Source: Thiotrichaceae bacterium
GTDB lineage: Bacteria; Pseudomonadota; Gammaproteobacteria; Eutrophobiales; Eutrophobiaceae
Direction: 5' to 3'
Assembly: GCA_012960105.1 (NCBI GenBank)
Contig: DUBV01000007.1
Span: forward strand, 1-40,432
DNA: 40,432 nt
The notes beneath the pieces were generated by a model. It saw only the letters and a program-made list of their open reading frames with translations, was not told where the DNA came from and made no database searches. A program made the position numbers and the translations under genes. Shown piece after piece: positions 26,822-35,614 of the stretch. Every line of letters begins with the position of its first letter. Position 1 is the stretch's first letter.

Positions 26822-26965
26822 TATAGTATCTCTCAAAACGCGCTTTTTCCGCGATAGCGGCGTTAGCTCCGTGCTCAAATCCTCATGTATTAATCATACA
26901 CTCCGGTTCTGCGCGCGGTGCTTCCTTGCTACCACGAAAAAATCACTGTTTTTAGAGACACTATA
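26822..26965. repeat. 144-bp MITE-like palindromic element
   Basis: A long imperfect inverted repeat centred near 26893. The left end TATAGTATCTCTCAAAA and the inverted right end TATAGTGTCTCTAAAAA match at most positions. Pairing continues inward to a central TGTAT-TAATC-ATACA hairpin flanked by TCCTCA and CTCCGG. It starts directly after the adaptor stop and ends 21 bases before the RND start, with no ORF of its own worth calling. Its compact palindromic form suggests a non-autonomous mobile element or a strong RNA hairpin inside the efflux operon. Confidence 0.7.
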
Positions 26966-26986
26966 CATTTCTTTTACATTTTAATT

Positions 26987-29900
26987 ATGCTTGCAGCACT
27001 AGTCAGATTTGCTATTAATTTTCGTGGTGTTGTGATCGCTATGGCGACGCTGTTGATGATTTACAGTGTTTATCGTTTGTCGCGTGCGGGTTTGGATATT
27101 TTCCCTGAGTTCTCGCCTAATTTAATTGTTGTTCAAACTGAAGCGCCGGGTTATTCAACGGAACAGGTTGAGATACTTGTTACGCGGCCGATTGAAACGG
27201 CGTTGTCGGGTTTGATCGGTATTGATCATGTTCGTTCGGAATCTATTCAGGGTTTGTCGGTTGTTAATATTTATTTTGAAGAAGACACGGATATTTATCG
27301 TAATCGGCAACTTCTGTCTGAAAGGCTTGCAGGGTTAACTAATTTATTACCCGAAGGAGTAGGACCGGCTGTACCGGTGCCGATGGCTTCTTCGTCTGCC
27401 ACTATTCTAACTATGGGTGTGACGTCATCAACAAAAAACTTGATGGAGTTGCGTAGTGTCGTTGATTGGAATCTTATCCCGACGATCTTAAGTGTTCCTG
27501 GTGTTGCGGATGTTAATGTTTTCGGTGGTGAAATAAAACAGCTGCAAATTCAGATTGATGAAAATAAATTAAGAGAATATGACTTAGGTATTAATGAAAT
27601 AGTAGTGGCGGCAAAAAATGCTACGGGAATTTTTGGTGCAGGTTTTATTGAAAACAGTAATCAGCGTTTAACCTTAAGTCTTACCGGCTTGCCGGATAAT
27701 AAAAAAGAACTGGAACAAGTTGTGGTTAAGCATGTTAATGGCGTCAGCATAACATTAAGTGATGTTGCGACTATTGCTTATGGTGCTGAGCCTGCTTTTG
27801 GTAAAGGTTCTGTTATGGGTCAAGAAGGTGTAGTGCTGATGGTAATAGGTCAGTATGGCGCGAATACATTAAATGTTTCCAATGCTGTAGAAGAATCTAT
27901 AGAAGGGCTCGGTAAGATTTTTTCTGAAAACGATATTACTCTTTACCCAACATTGTTTCGCCCGGCAAATTATATTGAACGTTCTGTCAGTAGTATTACC
28001 AGTCATTTAATCGTAGGTGGTTTATTTGTCATTATTGTTCTAGCCGTATTTATGTTTAATTTTAGAACGGCTTTTATTTCAGTAATGGCGATTCCATTAT
28101 CTTTATTGACAGCAATTTTAATTTTGCTGGAGATGGGGGTGAACCTTAATATTATGGTGATTGGTGGTTTGGCCATTGCATTAGGCGAAGTGGTTGATGA
28201 TGCAATTATCGACACTGAAAATATATTCAGACGCTTACGACAAAATAAATTATTGAATAAGCCGCTGCCGATGAAAGAAGTTGTATATAACGCATCAATG
28301 GAAGTGCGTGGCTCTGTTGTTTATGCCAGTTTTATTGTGGCATTGGTATTTGTACCTTTGCTAAATCTTAGTGGCATTACCGGAAGGTTGTTTGAGCCGC
28401 TGGGTATGGCTTATATATTATCAATCATGATGTCTTTGTTGGTGGCTTTAACAATAACCCCTGCACTGTGTTATTTGTTTTTAGCGAAAGATGAGTTGAA
28501 GAATATAGATCCACCTTTAATTAAAATGTTGCAGCCACTCTATGCGAAATCATTGACGTTAATATCCCAGTCACCTTATCTGGTTTTATTATCGACAGCA
28601 CTTTTTTGCGTAGCAGGACTTTCAGTTTTACCTGGCGTTGGTGGACAATTTATTCCTAACCTTCGTGAAGGGCATTATATTGTCCATACTTCCAGTATTT
28701 CTGGAACTTCTTTAAAAGAATCTCTTCGTGTTGGCAATCAAGTGACAAAATTATTTCTTGATATTCCGGGCGTGACATCGGTCTCATTATGGTCGGGACG
28801 AGCCGAGCGGGGTGCGGATACCTTTGGTAGTCATTACAGTGAATATGAAGTTGATTTGGATGGTAGTTTAAGTGGTTCGGAACAACAGCAAGTATTAGAT
28901 GCAATTAGACATACGCTTAATGAATTTCCAGGCTTACGATTTGAAGCACACAATTTTTTATCAGAAAGAATTCATGAAACGATTTCAGGATATACAACGC
29001 CAATCGTAGTTAATGTTTATGGTAATGATCTTGACTCGCTCGATAGAAAAGCAACGGAAGTTGCCGAGGTTATGAAAACAATTGAGGGCGCTAGTGGTGT
29101 ATTAGTGCAATCATCATCAGCAACACCCTTGCTGCAAATTGCTTTAAAACTGGATAAGTTAAAAGAACATGGGCTTGCACCGTTAGAAATAGTTAACAGT
29201 TTAAAAACGGCATTTGAAGGTTTGTCTGTTGCCAAGTATCAGGAAGATAATCGTATTTTTGATGTAACAGTAACTTTGCCTGAAGAGAAACGCCAAACGA
29301 CGGAAGATGTACGAAAATTACCTATCAAAACAGCCGGTGGTTTGTTATTGCCGTTAGAAGAGTTTGCTGACATAAGACAGCAAAGTGGTCGTTATAATAT
29401 TTTGCATCAGGATGGACAACGTTTACAAAGTATTACTAGTAATGTTGTTGGTCGTGACATCGTTAGTTTTATGGAAGAACTTGAATCTACCGTATTAGAA
29501 AAAGTAACGTTTAATTCTGAACTTTATCCTGAATTTACTGGCGCAGCAATTGAGCAAGAAAAAGCAAAAGAAGAGTTACTTATATTATCTTTGTTAGTGA
29601 TGGCCGTAGTTATGATGCTTATTTATATAGCCATAGGTTCTTTTCGTAATGTGATATTAATGATGGTTAATTTGCCTTTTGCTTTAGTAGGTGGTGTGAT
29701 TGCGGTATTAGTGACGGGAGGTAGTTTGTCTGTAGGTTCCTTGGTTGGCTTTGTCACACTTTTCGGCATCACGATTCGTAACTCAATTATGTTGGCTTCG
29801 CATTATCAATTTTTAGTACAGAAGGAAGGTTTGCCATGGAATCTGGATGTCGCTATTCAGGGGGCGCAGGAAAGATTACCTTCAATATTAATGACGGCAC

Positions 29901-30073
29901 TCGTAACGGCATTGGCAATGTTGCCGATAGCAATCAATAGCGATAATCCAGGTAGAGAAATCATGGGCCCGATGGCGGCAATTATTATTGGTGGTTTGGC
30001 TTCTTCAACTATTTTGAATTTATTGATTATGCCTACGATTATGCTTAAGTTTGGCAAGTTTAAGCAGTCATAA
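26987..30073 (+). CDS. RND efflux transporter permease (CzcA/HME-like)
   Basis: A 1028-residue proton antiporter of the heavy-metal-efflux RND family. The first helix (FAINFRGVVIAMATLLMIYS) leads into a porter domain starting GLDIFPEFSPNLIVVQTEAPGYS. Helix 4 carries the proton relay in GEVVDDAIIDTENIFRR (Asp404, Asp405, Asp409, Glu411), typical of CzcA-like pumps. The second half repeats the pattern and ends with GFVTLFGITIRNSIML and PMAAIIIGGLASSTILNLL. Substrate (metal ion or organic compound) cannot be read from sequence. ATG 26987 is chosen because homologs begin at that helix; the in-frame ATG at 26918 lies inside the palindromic element. Confidence 0.92.
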   Translation: MLAALVRFAINFRGVVIAMATLLMIYSVYRLSRAGLDIFPEFSPNLIVVQTEAPGYSTEQVEILVTRPIETALSGLIGIDHVRSESIQGLSVVNIYFEEDTDIYRNRQLLSERLAGLTNLLPEGVGPAVPVPMASSSATILTMGVTSSTKNLMELRSVVDWNLIPTILSVPGVADVNVFGGEIKQLQIQIDENKLREYDLGINEIVVAAKNATGIFGAGFIENSNQRLTLSLTGLPDNKKELEQVVVKHVNGVSITLSDVATIAYGAEPAFGKGSVMGQEGVVLMVIGQYGANTLNVSNAVEESIEGLGKIFSENDITLYPTLFRPANYIERSVSSITSHLIVGGLFVIIVLAVFMFNFRTAFISVMAIPLSLLTAILILLEMGVNLNIMVIGGLAIALGEVVDDAIIDTENIFRRLRQNKLLNKPLPMKEVVYNASMEVRGSVVYASFIVALVFVPLLNLSGITGRLFEPLGMAYILSIMMSLLVALTITPALCYLFLAKDELKNIDPPLIKMLQPLYAKSLTLISQSPYLVLLSTALFCVAGLSVLPGVGGQFIPNLREGHYIVHTSSISGTSLKESLRVGNQVTKLFLDIPGVTSVSLWSGRAERGADTFGSHYSEYEVDLDGSLSGSEQQQVLDAIRHTLNEFPGLRFEAHNFLSERIHETISGYTTPIVVNVYGNDLDSLDRKATEVAEVMKTIEGASGVLVQSSSATPLLQIALKLDKLKEHGLAPLEIVNSLKTAFEGLSVAKYQEDNRIFDVTVTLPEEKRQTTEDVRKLPIKTAGGLLLPLEEFADIRQQSGRYNILHQDGQRLQSITSNVVGRDIVSFMEELESTVLEKVTFNSELYPEFTGAAIEQEKAKEELLILSLLVMAVVMMLIYIAIGSFRNVILMMVNLPFALVGGVIAVLVTGGSLSVGSLVGFVTLFGITIRNSIMLASHYQFLVQKEGLPWNLDVAIQGAQERLPSILMTALVTALAMLPIAINSDNPGREIMGPMAAIIIGGLASSTILNLLIMPTIMLKFGKFKQS

Positions 30074-30124
30074 ATATAGTTTCTCAAGTAAAACATAACG
30101 AAAAAACTCAACTAGTCTAAATAC

Positions 30125-31381
30125 ATGAAAATATTAATAATTGATGACTCCCGTGATTTCAGAGCCTTATTAAGGTTGTATCTAAATAAGGAACTGAAAG
30201 ATGTCGAAATAATTGAGTACGATTTTGACAAACTGGGTAAACCAGTAGAAAACTATGATTGGTCTCCTTATGATATTTTATTTTTAGATTATAAACTTGG
30301 GCCTCATGAGGATGGTTTAGAGTGGTTAAAAGAATTTAGAGATAAGCCGGGCTTTCCGCCTACGATCGTTTTAACTGCTGAAGGTGATGAATATGTTGCT
30401 GTTAAATCAATTAAGTTAGGCGCTGCTGATTATATTAATAAAGTCGATATCAAACCTAAACGTATTGCTGAAATGGTTGATGAAGCGACTGAGTTTTCAA
30501 AGCGTTCTAATACTTCTCAAGAAAAGGAACTAGATGACGCAACAAGAATAATCAAAAAAGTTATTAAAACTGAATCAGTTCTGGATACAAGCCTAAATAT
30601 TGGTTATAAATTTGTTCGAATGATCGGCGAAGGTGCCATGTCCAAGGTTTATTTGGCAGAACGTGTTAAAGATAAAATGACCCTCGTATTAAAAGTGCTT
30701 GACCTAACACGTGTTAAAGTACATGAACCAAAATTGATTCAACGGTTTATACAAGAAGCAAAGCTCATATCAGAATTAAACTCTCCATTTGTCGTGAAAA
30801 TATTTGACCACGGTCTTACTGAAGAATACGGTTATATAGCTATGGAATTCTTTTCTCGGGGCGATCTTAAACAACGTGCCGAGTTAGGTTTAGATCATGA
30901 GATTGCGACGATTTATGCGACTCATATTGCTTATGGCCTGGAGCAAATCCATGCAATAAATGTTGTGCATCGAGATCTTAAGCCAGCAAACCTTATGTTT
31001 CGTGGAGATGATAGTCTTGTTCTGGCTGATTTTGGGATCTCGAAAAAATTAGATGAGATTAATGACATTACTACAATGGGGAAAATATTGGGAACGCCCC
31101 ATTATATGAGTCCTGAACAAGGGGAAGGGGCTAGTGTCGATGCGCGTACCGATCTTTATAGTTTAGGTGTGTTGTATTATGAATTGCTAACTGGAAAGAA
31201 ACCTTTTTCGGCAGCAACAGCGGCGGCGCTAATATATCAGCATGTACATGCGCCGATACCTACCTTGCCTGATGAATTAAAGCAGTACCAAAGCATTATT
31301 GATTTACTCCTGGCTAAAAAAGCCGATGATCGTATGCAAACTGCCCGTGAACTAATTATTGCCTTAGAAGCATTTCAATAA
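30125..31381 (+). CDS. Receiver domain - serine/threonine protein kinase fusion
   Basis: A 418-residue cytoplasmic signalling protein. Residues 1-125 form a CheY-like receiver with Asp7/Asp8, phospho-acceptor Asp55 (LFLDYKLG), Thr84 and Lys106. Residues 159-418 are a Hanks-type kinase with glycine loop IGEGAMSKVYLAE, catalytic Lys190, Glu211, VVHRDLKPANLMF (Asp284), ADFGISKK, an activation loop with Thr316/Thr317, and GTPHYMSPEQ. All kinase key residues are present, so it should be active. There is no membrane helix. The fusion implies that an aspartate phosphorelay controls Ser/Thr phosphorylation. It lies 51 bases after the RND gene and may be co-transcribed. Its histidine kinase partner is not identifiable here. 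Confidence 0.92.
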   Translation: MKILIIDDSRDFRALLRLYLNKELKDVEIIEYDFDKLGKPVENYDWSPYDILFLDYKLGPHEDGLEWLKEFRDKPGFPPTIVLTAEGDEYVAVKSIKLGAADYINKVDIKPKRIAEMVDEATEFSKRSNTSQEKELDDATRIIKKVIKTESVLDTSLNIGYKFVRMIGEGAMSKVYLAERVKDKMTLVLKVLDLTRVKVHEPKLIQRFIQEAKLISELNSPFVVKIFDHGLTEEYGYIAMEFFSRGDLKQRAELGLDHEIATIYATHIAYGLEQIHAINVVHRDLKPANLMFRGDDSLVLADFGISKKLDEINDITTMGKILGTPHYMSPEQGEGASVDARTDLYSLGVLYYELLTGKKPFSAATAAALIYQHVHAPIPTLPDELKQYQSIIDLLLAKKADDRMQTARELIIALEAFQ

Positions 31382-31406
31382 AACTATTTCAATACGTTTA
31401 TTTTGA

Positions 31407-32639
31407 CTAACTTTGTTGGATGAGTTCTGAATTTTTCTTTAACAATTCAAGCCACCATTGTGCCTGTTCATTGGTTGATTTATCAGATAAGGCCTGAGTA
31501 AACGCACGTGTAGCCATAGGTAAATTTTCAGAATGATATTGGCCTATACCTAATAAAAGATTAATTTTAGAGAGTAATACTTTATCTCTAGACTCAAGTT
31601 TTACATTCAGTATTTCTACAGCTTTTCCCCATTCTTCTGAATCAAGATAAAGTTGGCCTAAACGAAGTCTGGCCGTATCATCGTTAAACTTTTTAATGAT
31701 TTCCTTGAATACGGATTTTGCTTTATCTCTTTCTTGCGCGAGCAACCAACTATCGACTAACAGGTTGAGCATTTTTTTATTAGGTTCAATATCACCGACA
31801 GCCATTTCTTTTTCTATAAGGTTTGCTGCTTTCAGCGGCATATCCATATAATGATAACTTTTAATTAACTGAATGATACCTTCTTTTTTTAATAACTCTT
31901 GTTTGTAAGCAAGCTCATAAACGGCTAATGATTTTTTATCTTGTTCCAGTTGCTGATAAATTCCGGCAAGCTGTAACCAATAGTCTTTTTTGTCGGGATG
32001 TTTTGAAATAATTGTTTCAAGAATAAGCGCTGCATTCTTATAATCTTTTGTTTCATAGTACCCGGCTAATAATAGTTCATGCCAGTTTAACGGTGCTTTT
32101 TTTGAAAGTGCGATGGCTTTTTCTACATGTACGATTAATTGCTTATAGTCTTCAGTGTAATAATAAGCGGTTGCAGCTAGTATATGTGCTTCTGCTTTTG
32201 GTTTAGCTTCATCAGCGAACCATTTGGATAAAAACTTTAAACCTTCTTTCGGTTTTTCTATATGTATTAATAATTGAGCTGTAGAAAAGTATAAGTCGTG
32301 CGTAACTTCTTTTGGTAATGCATTTAAAGAGAGCGCTTTTATGAAATGTTTGGCTGAGCTTTTAAAATTGGTCAGTCCGTTTTCAGCAAACCCCATAGTT
32401 TGATAGACAACGGCGGCATCGTAATTTTTTAATTTGTCGGATGAAATTAGAGTGTTTAATTTTTCTAGCGCTTCGGCATTATTACCTGCCTGCATACTTT
32501 TATGTGCTTCACTCAGCACAGAATGAGTGCTTGCTTGTAATAAATAAGTTTCTTCTTTTGCTAGTGCATAATGGCTACAAAATAAAAAAAGCGTAATGAA
32601 TACGGAAATTAGTTTGAATTTTATAAAAGAATTATTCAT
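31407..32639 (-). CDS. TPR repeat protein of the TonB2-type operon
   Basis: A 410-residue exported protein. The signal peptide runs to about residue 27, and the rest is built of tandem helical repeats. Examples are AHKSMQAGNNAEALEKLNTL, YYETKDYKNAALILETIISK and LYLDSEEWGKAVEILNVKL, each matching the tetratricopeptide pattern (W-L-G-Y-A-F-A-P type spacing). Its ATG overlaps the tonB stop (ATGA), so it is coupled to the energy genes. It probably assists the TonB complex or its receptors in the periplasm; that role is inferred from position. Confidence 0.85.
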   Translation of the reverse strand: MNNSFIKFKLISVFITLFLFCSHYALAKEETYLLQASTHSVLSEAHKSMQAGNNAEALEKLNTLISSDKLKNYDAAVVYQTMGFAENGLTNFKSSAKHFIKALSLNALPKEVTHDLYFSTAQLLIHIEKPKEGLKFLSKWFADEAKPKAEAHILAATAYYYTEDYKQLIVHVEKAIALSKKAPLNWHELLLAGYYETKDYKNAALILETIISKHPDKKDYWLQLAGIYQQLEQDKKSLAVYELAYKQELLKKEGIIQLIKSYHYMDMPLKAANLIEKEMAVGDIEPNKKMLNLLVDSWLLAQERDKAKSVFKEIIKKFNDDTARLRLGQLYLDSEEWGKAVEILNVKLESRDKVLLSKINLLLGIGQYHSENLPMATRAFTQALSDKSTNEQAQWWLELLKKNSELIQQS

Positions 32640-33328
32640 CGTTGTAATTTGAATTTTACATCTTGTCTGGCACGTTTTTCCACCGGTTTTCCATCAACCA
32701 TATCAGGGCTAAATTTCCAACGGCTAATTGATTTTAAAACGGCTTTATCAAAAATCTTCGGTGGTTTAGCTTTCACAACGACGGCATCTTTGACTGAACC
32801 ATCAGCAGAAATAGTAAACTCGACAGTTACTACGCCTTCTATACCACTACGCAAGGCTCGAGCAGGATAGACGGGTGGAATTCGTAATGTAGGTACAACA
32901 TTAGTATCAATTTTAGGCCTGGCAGGTTTGGCTCTTGGTTTGTTTCTCTTCATGCTCTTTGCAAAGTCACCAAGATACGGGGTGCCGGATAGAGATAAAG
33001 GAATATCTATTTCAGGTAAGGTCAACTCCATTTGCATAACTTGAGCTTGTTCAATTTGAGGTTGCAGTACCTCCGGCGGTGGCGGTTCTTGCTCCGGCGG
33101 TGGTTGTTCTAGGTCTTCAATATTTTTTTCTTGTGTTGGTGGTTCTATCTTTTGTTCAAGACGGATAAAATCAACTAAATTGATAGCTTCCAGTTTAATA
33201 ATAAATCCATTTTCTTTATTAACTAATTGCTGGATAAGAATAAATATTGCGAAGTTAAAAAGCAGAGCTAGTAAAATAAATGAGGGGAGTTTCGTTATCT
33301 CCAATATATGTTGTTTTGATAGTTGCAT
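32636..33328 (-). CDS. tonB: TonB-family energy transducer
   Basis: A 230-residue TonB. One N-terminal membrane helix (about 13-34) is followed by a Glu/Pro-rich periplasmic spacer (EQPPPEQEPPPPEVLQPQ) and a basic patch (KRNKPRAKPARPK). The C-terminal TonB domain has PPVYPARALRSGIEGVVTVE, ADGSVKDAVVV and FDKAVLKSISRWKFSP. It transfers proton-motive-force energy to outer-membrane receptors. ATG 33328 is preferred to an in-frame TTG at 33337, although neither has a clear ribosome site. Short spacers link it to exbD on one side and the TPR gene on the other. Confidence 0.92.
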   Translation of the reverse strand: MQLSKQHILEITKLPSFILLALLFNFAIFILIQQLVNKENGFIIKLEAINLVDFIRLEQKIEPPTQEKNIEDLEQPPPEQEPPPPEVLQPQIEQAQVMQMELTLPEIDIPLSLSGTPYLGDFAKSMKRNKPRAKPARPKIDTNVVPTLRIPPVYPARALRSGIEGVVTVEFTISADGSVKDAVVVKAKPPKIFDKAVLKSISRWKFSPDMVDGKPVEKRARQDVKFKLQR

Positions 33329-33350
33329 GAGTCGCAAAAGGAAAAATTAA

Positions 33351-33755
33351 CTAATCGTTAGACGCCGCGATAGAAACATTTGTTACTCCTGCTAAACGCA
33401 CTTGATCTAACACTGCAACAGTAAGTCCTGTTCGAGAATCTTTGTCAGCGAGTATAATCACGGTTCCTTCAGGATTTTGTGCATGGTTATGCTCCACATG
33501 CGCTCGAACTGCTCGCAAATCAATTTTCTGATTTTCCATCCATATCTCACCATCCTTATTGATGCCTATAATCATACTACCTTGTTCTTCTCTAACAGCC
33601 GTTTGCGCAGTAGGCCGGTCAACATCTATTCCTGATTCTTTAGTGAAGGATGCCGTCACTAGAAAGAAAATGAGTAAGATAAATACCATATCAATGAGCG
33701 GCGTCATGTTAACGCTTTCCGCTGCTGTTTCTTGTTTCGAATGTGTATGTCTCAT
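33351..33755 (-). CDS. exbD: ExbD/TolR biopolymer transport protein
   Basis: A 134-residue ExbD. After a short cytoplasmic start comes the single helix VNMTPLIDMVFILLIFFLV with the proton-carrying Asp22, then the periplasmic domain (ESGIDVDRPTAQTAVREEQG, IGINKDGEIWMENQKI) ending VRLAGVTNVSIAA, all as in the ExbD family. It begins two bases after the exbB stop and sits 22 bases before the tonB start. It works with ExbB and TonB. Confidence 0.95.
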   Translation of the reverse strand: MRHTHSKQETAAESVNMTPLIDMVFILLIFFLVTASFTKESGIDVDRPTAQTAVREEQGSMIIGINKDGEIWMENQKIDLRAVRAHVEHNHAQNPEGTVIILADKDSRTGLTVAVLDQVRLAGVTNVSIAASND

Positions 33756-33757
33756 AA

Positions 33758-34273
33758 TTAGTTATGTGCTAATAATTCTTTTGCGAATAATTCTTTTGAT
33801 TTAGTGCGTTTGTTTAAATCCGCACTAAAGTAAATGCCAATGATAGATGTCACCAGCCCCGCTGTTGTCGGCAATAGTGCTTTGGAAATACCATCAGCCA
33901 TGCCACGAGCATTGCCATTTCCAAAAACATTGAGCACTTCAAAAATAGCAATCATTCCAGTAACCGTACCTAGCAAACCTAATAAAGGTAGTATTCCGGT
34001 TAATGCCTGTATAGGAATTAAATTATGTTTGAGCGAAATTGATAATTCGCTTAAAAAACCATCGCGTATTTTTAAGGCATACCATGACGAATGTTCTCGT
34101 CGGCGATGCCATTGGTTCACAATTGTTTCTAGACGCTTAGGATAAATTTTGTATAGAAAGTAATAGCGTTCAAGAATTAATATCCATAAAAAAATAGATA
34201 AGACAAAGACGCTGGTTAATACCGGGCCACCTTTAGCAAAAAAATCTCGTAATATGTCTATTTGATCAAGCAT
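33758..34273 (-). CDS. exbB: ExbB/TolQ-type proton channel (TonB2-like short form)
   Basis: A 171-residue three-helix channel protein. The first helix GGPVLTSVFVLSIFLWILIL is followed by a cytoplasmic segment with basic residues (KRLETIVNQWHRRREHSSW). The conserved pair of channel helices is LTGILPLLGLLGTVTGMIAIF and GISKALLPTTAGLVTSIIGIYF. The short length resembles ExbB2 of Vibrio TonB2 systems rather than E. coli ExbB (244 residues). Its start overlaps the end of the TtpC-like gene by 8 bases. Confidence 0.93.
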   Translation of the reverse strand: MLDQIDILRDFFAKGGPVLTSVFVLSIFLWILILERYYFLYKIYPKRLETIVNQWHRRREHSSWYALKIRDGFLSELSISLKHNLIPIQALTGILPLLGLLGTVTGMIAIFEVLNVFGNGNARGMADGISKALLPTTAGLVTSIIGIYFSADLNKRTKSKELFAKELLAHN

Positions 34274-35612
34274 TATTTCTTAAGCGATTTATTTCAGCGA
34301 GTAGGGCGACGAATGCTGTACTTTTTTCATCAAGTATTTGAACTAATGTATTACTCTTTGATGAAAGAAAGCTATGGAATAACAACAGAGGTATCGCGAC
34401 AAGTAATCCCATTACTGTCGTTACCAATGCTTGTGAAATACCGCCGGACATCGTGCGTGGATCACCCGTGCCATATAAGGTGATCGATTGAAATGTTTCA
34501 ATGATACCTGTGACTGTTCCTAATAAGCCTAATAACGGGGATATAGCGGCAAGTAATGCTAAGGCTCCTAATCCACGTTGAATTCGTGGCATTTCTTTTA
34601 AAATAGCTTCATCCAGTTTTAAACCCAGGGTTTCTGTACCTACATCAGGGTTGGCTTCATAAACCTGCATGATACGACCAAGTGGGTTGTCTCCCGGTTT
34701 TCTACTTTTAAGTTGTTTTTTAACTTTACGCCCGGTCAGTACTAATACGATTAATCGTTCTAATGATATTAATACTCCTATAAAACCAACAATGATAATG
34801 ACATAACCAATGAGGCCGCCTTGTACTATGCGTTCCTTCATGTTTGGTTTTTGAACTAGCAGTGCCAGCATTGCACCACGTGTAGGATCGATAGGAAAGG
34901 CGTGAATTCCTGAAGTGGCATTTTCAAGATCTTGTGCCATATTTCGGAATCGATCGCCGGGTTGTCTACCGGGTTCGATTAACTTTCCTGTTTCAGGCAG
35001 GTTTCTTAAGAATTGTCCGTTTGATACGGCATTAAATACACCAATACGGGTGACTTCCTGTTCAACTTCATTACCTGCGGCGGTAATTATTTTTCCTTTG
35101 AAGGTGACTACTTTGCCGGACTCGACCATTTCGTCCATGGCTAGTATCCATAGCTCTTCCAGTTCTTGTAACGAAGGCAACTCTTTTCGGCTGGACAGAA
35201 TATCAAGTATTTTATCGCGATCAGGTTTTTGTGCTGAAACAATAGATGTATCGATAATGACATCGAGATCACCAGCAATTTGCTTGACGATGCCATCAAG
35301 CTCTCCAAGCGCCCCCATTTTTTCTTTTAAAACGATGTTTTGTCTGGCGATAGTTTGATCATAACTAGCGTAGCTTTTTCTTAGAGATTCACTACGCTTT
35401 TCATCTGCTTCAAGTTTTTTTAATGCGGCATTCAAAATTTGTTTTTGTTTGTGACGCGCTTTTTTAAATTTCATTTCGCGTATGGCCAGTTGTTCTTTTT
35501 CTTGCGCGCGATCTTCTTTTACTTGCTCTAGCAGTTCTTGCAGACTTGTGGGTTCTGCTGCAAATGTAGGAGTAAGAAATAAAACCAGACTTATTAAGAT
35601 TAATTTATTCAT
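34266..35612 (-). CDS. TtpC-like long MotA/TolQ/ExbB protein of TonB2 system
   Basis: A 448-residue protein with a signal peptide (to about residue 18), a long charged coiled coil (about 20-115) in the periplasm, a soluble section to about 265, and a C-terminal three-helix MotA_TolQ_ExbB domain: GLIGYVIIIVGFIGVLISLE, then LGALALLAAISPLLGLLGTV and GISQALVTTVMGLLVAIPLL. This architecture and its place next to DUF3450, ExbB, ExbD and TonB match TtpC, the fourth component of TonB2 systems in Vibrio and relatives. It lies two bases after the DUF3450 gene. Confidence 0.9.
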   Translation of the reverse strand: MNKLILISLVLFLTPTFAAEPTSLQELLEQVKEDRAQEKEQLAIREMKFKKARHKQKQILNAALKKLEADEKRSESLRKSYASYDQTIARQNIVLKEKMGALGELDGIVKQIAGDLDVIIDTSIVSAQKPDRDKILDILSSRKELPSLQELEELWILAMDEMVESGKVVTFKGKIITAAGNEVEQEVTRIGVFNAVSNGQFLRNLPETGKLIEPGRQPGDRFRNMAQDLENATSGIHAFPIDPTRGAMLALLVQKPNMKERIVQGGLIGYVIIIVGFIGVLISLERLIVLVLTGRKVKKQLKSRKPGDNPLGRIMQVYEANPDVGTETLGLKLDEAILKEMPRIQRGLGALALLAAISPLLGLLGTVTGIIETFQSITLYGTGDPRTMSGGISQALVTTVMGLLVAIPLLLFHSFLSSKSNTLVQILDEKSTAFVALLAEINRLRNNA

Positions 35613-35614
35613 AA

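Noticed and set aside
26760-26984. Small plus-strand frame of 74 codons
   Set aside because: It runs from the adaptor gene through the palindromic element and ends before the RND gene. It has no family features and is explained by the inverted repeat.
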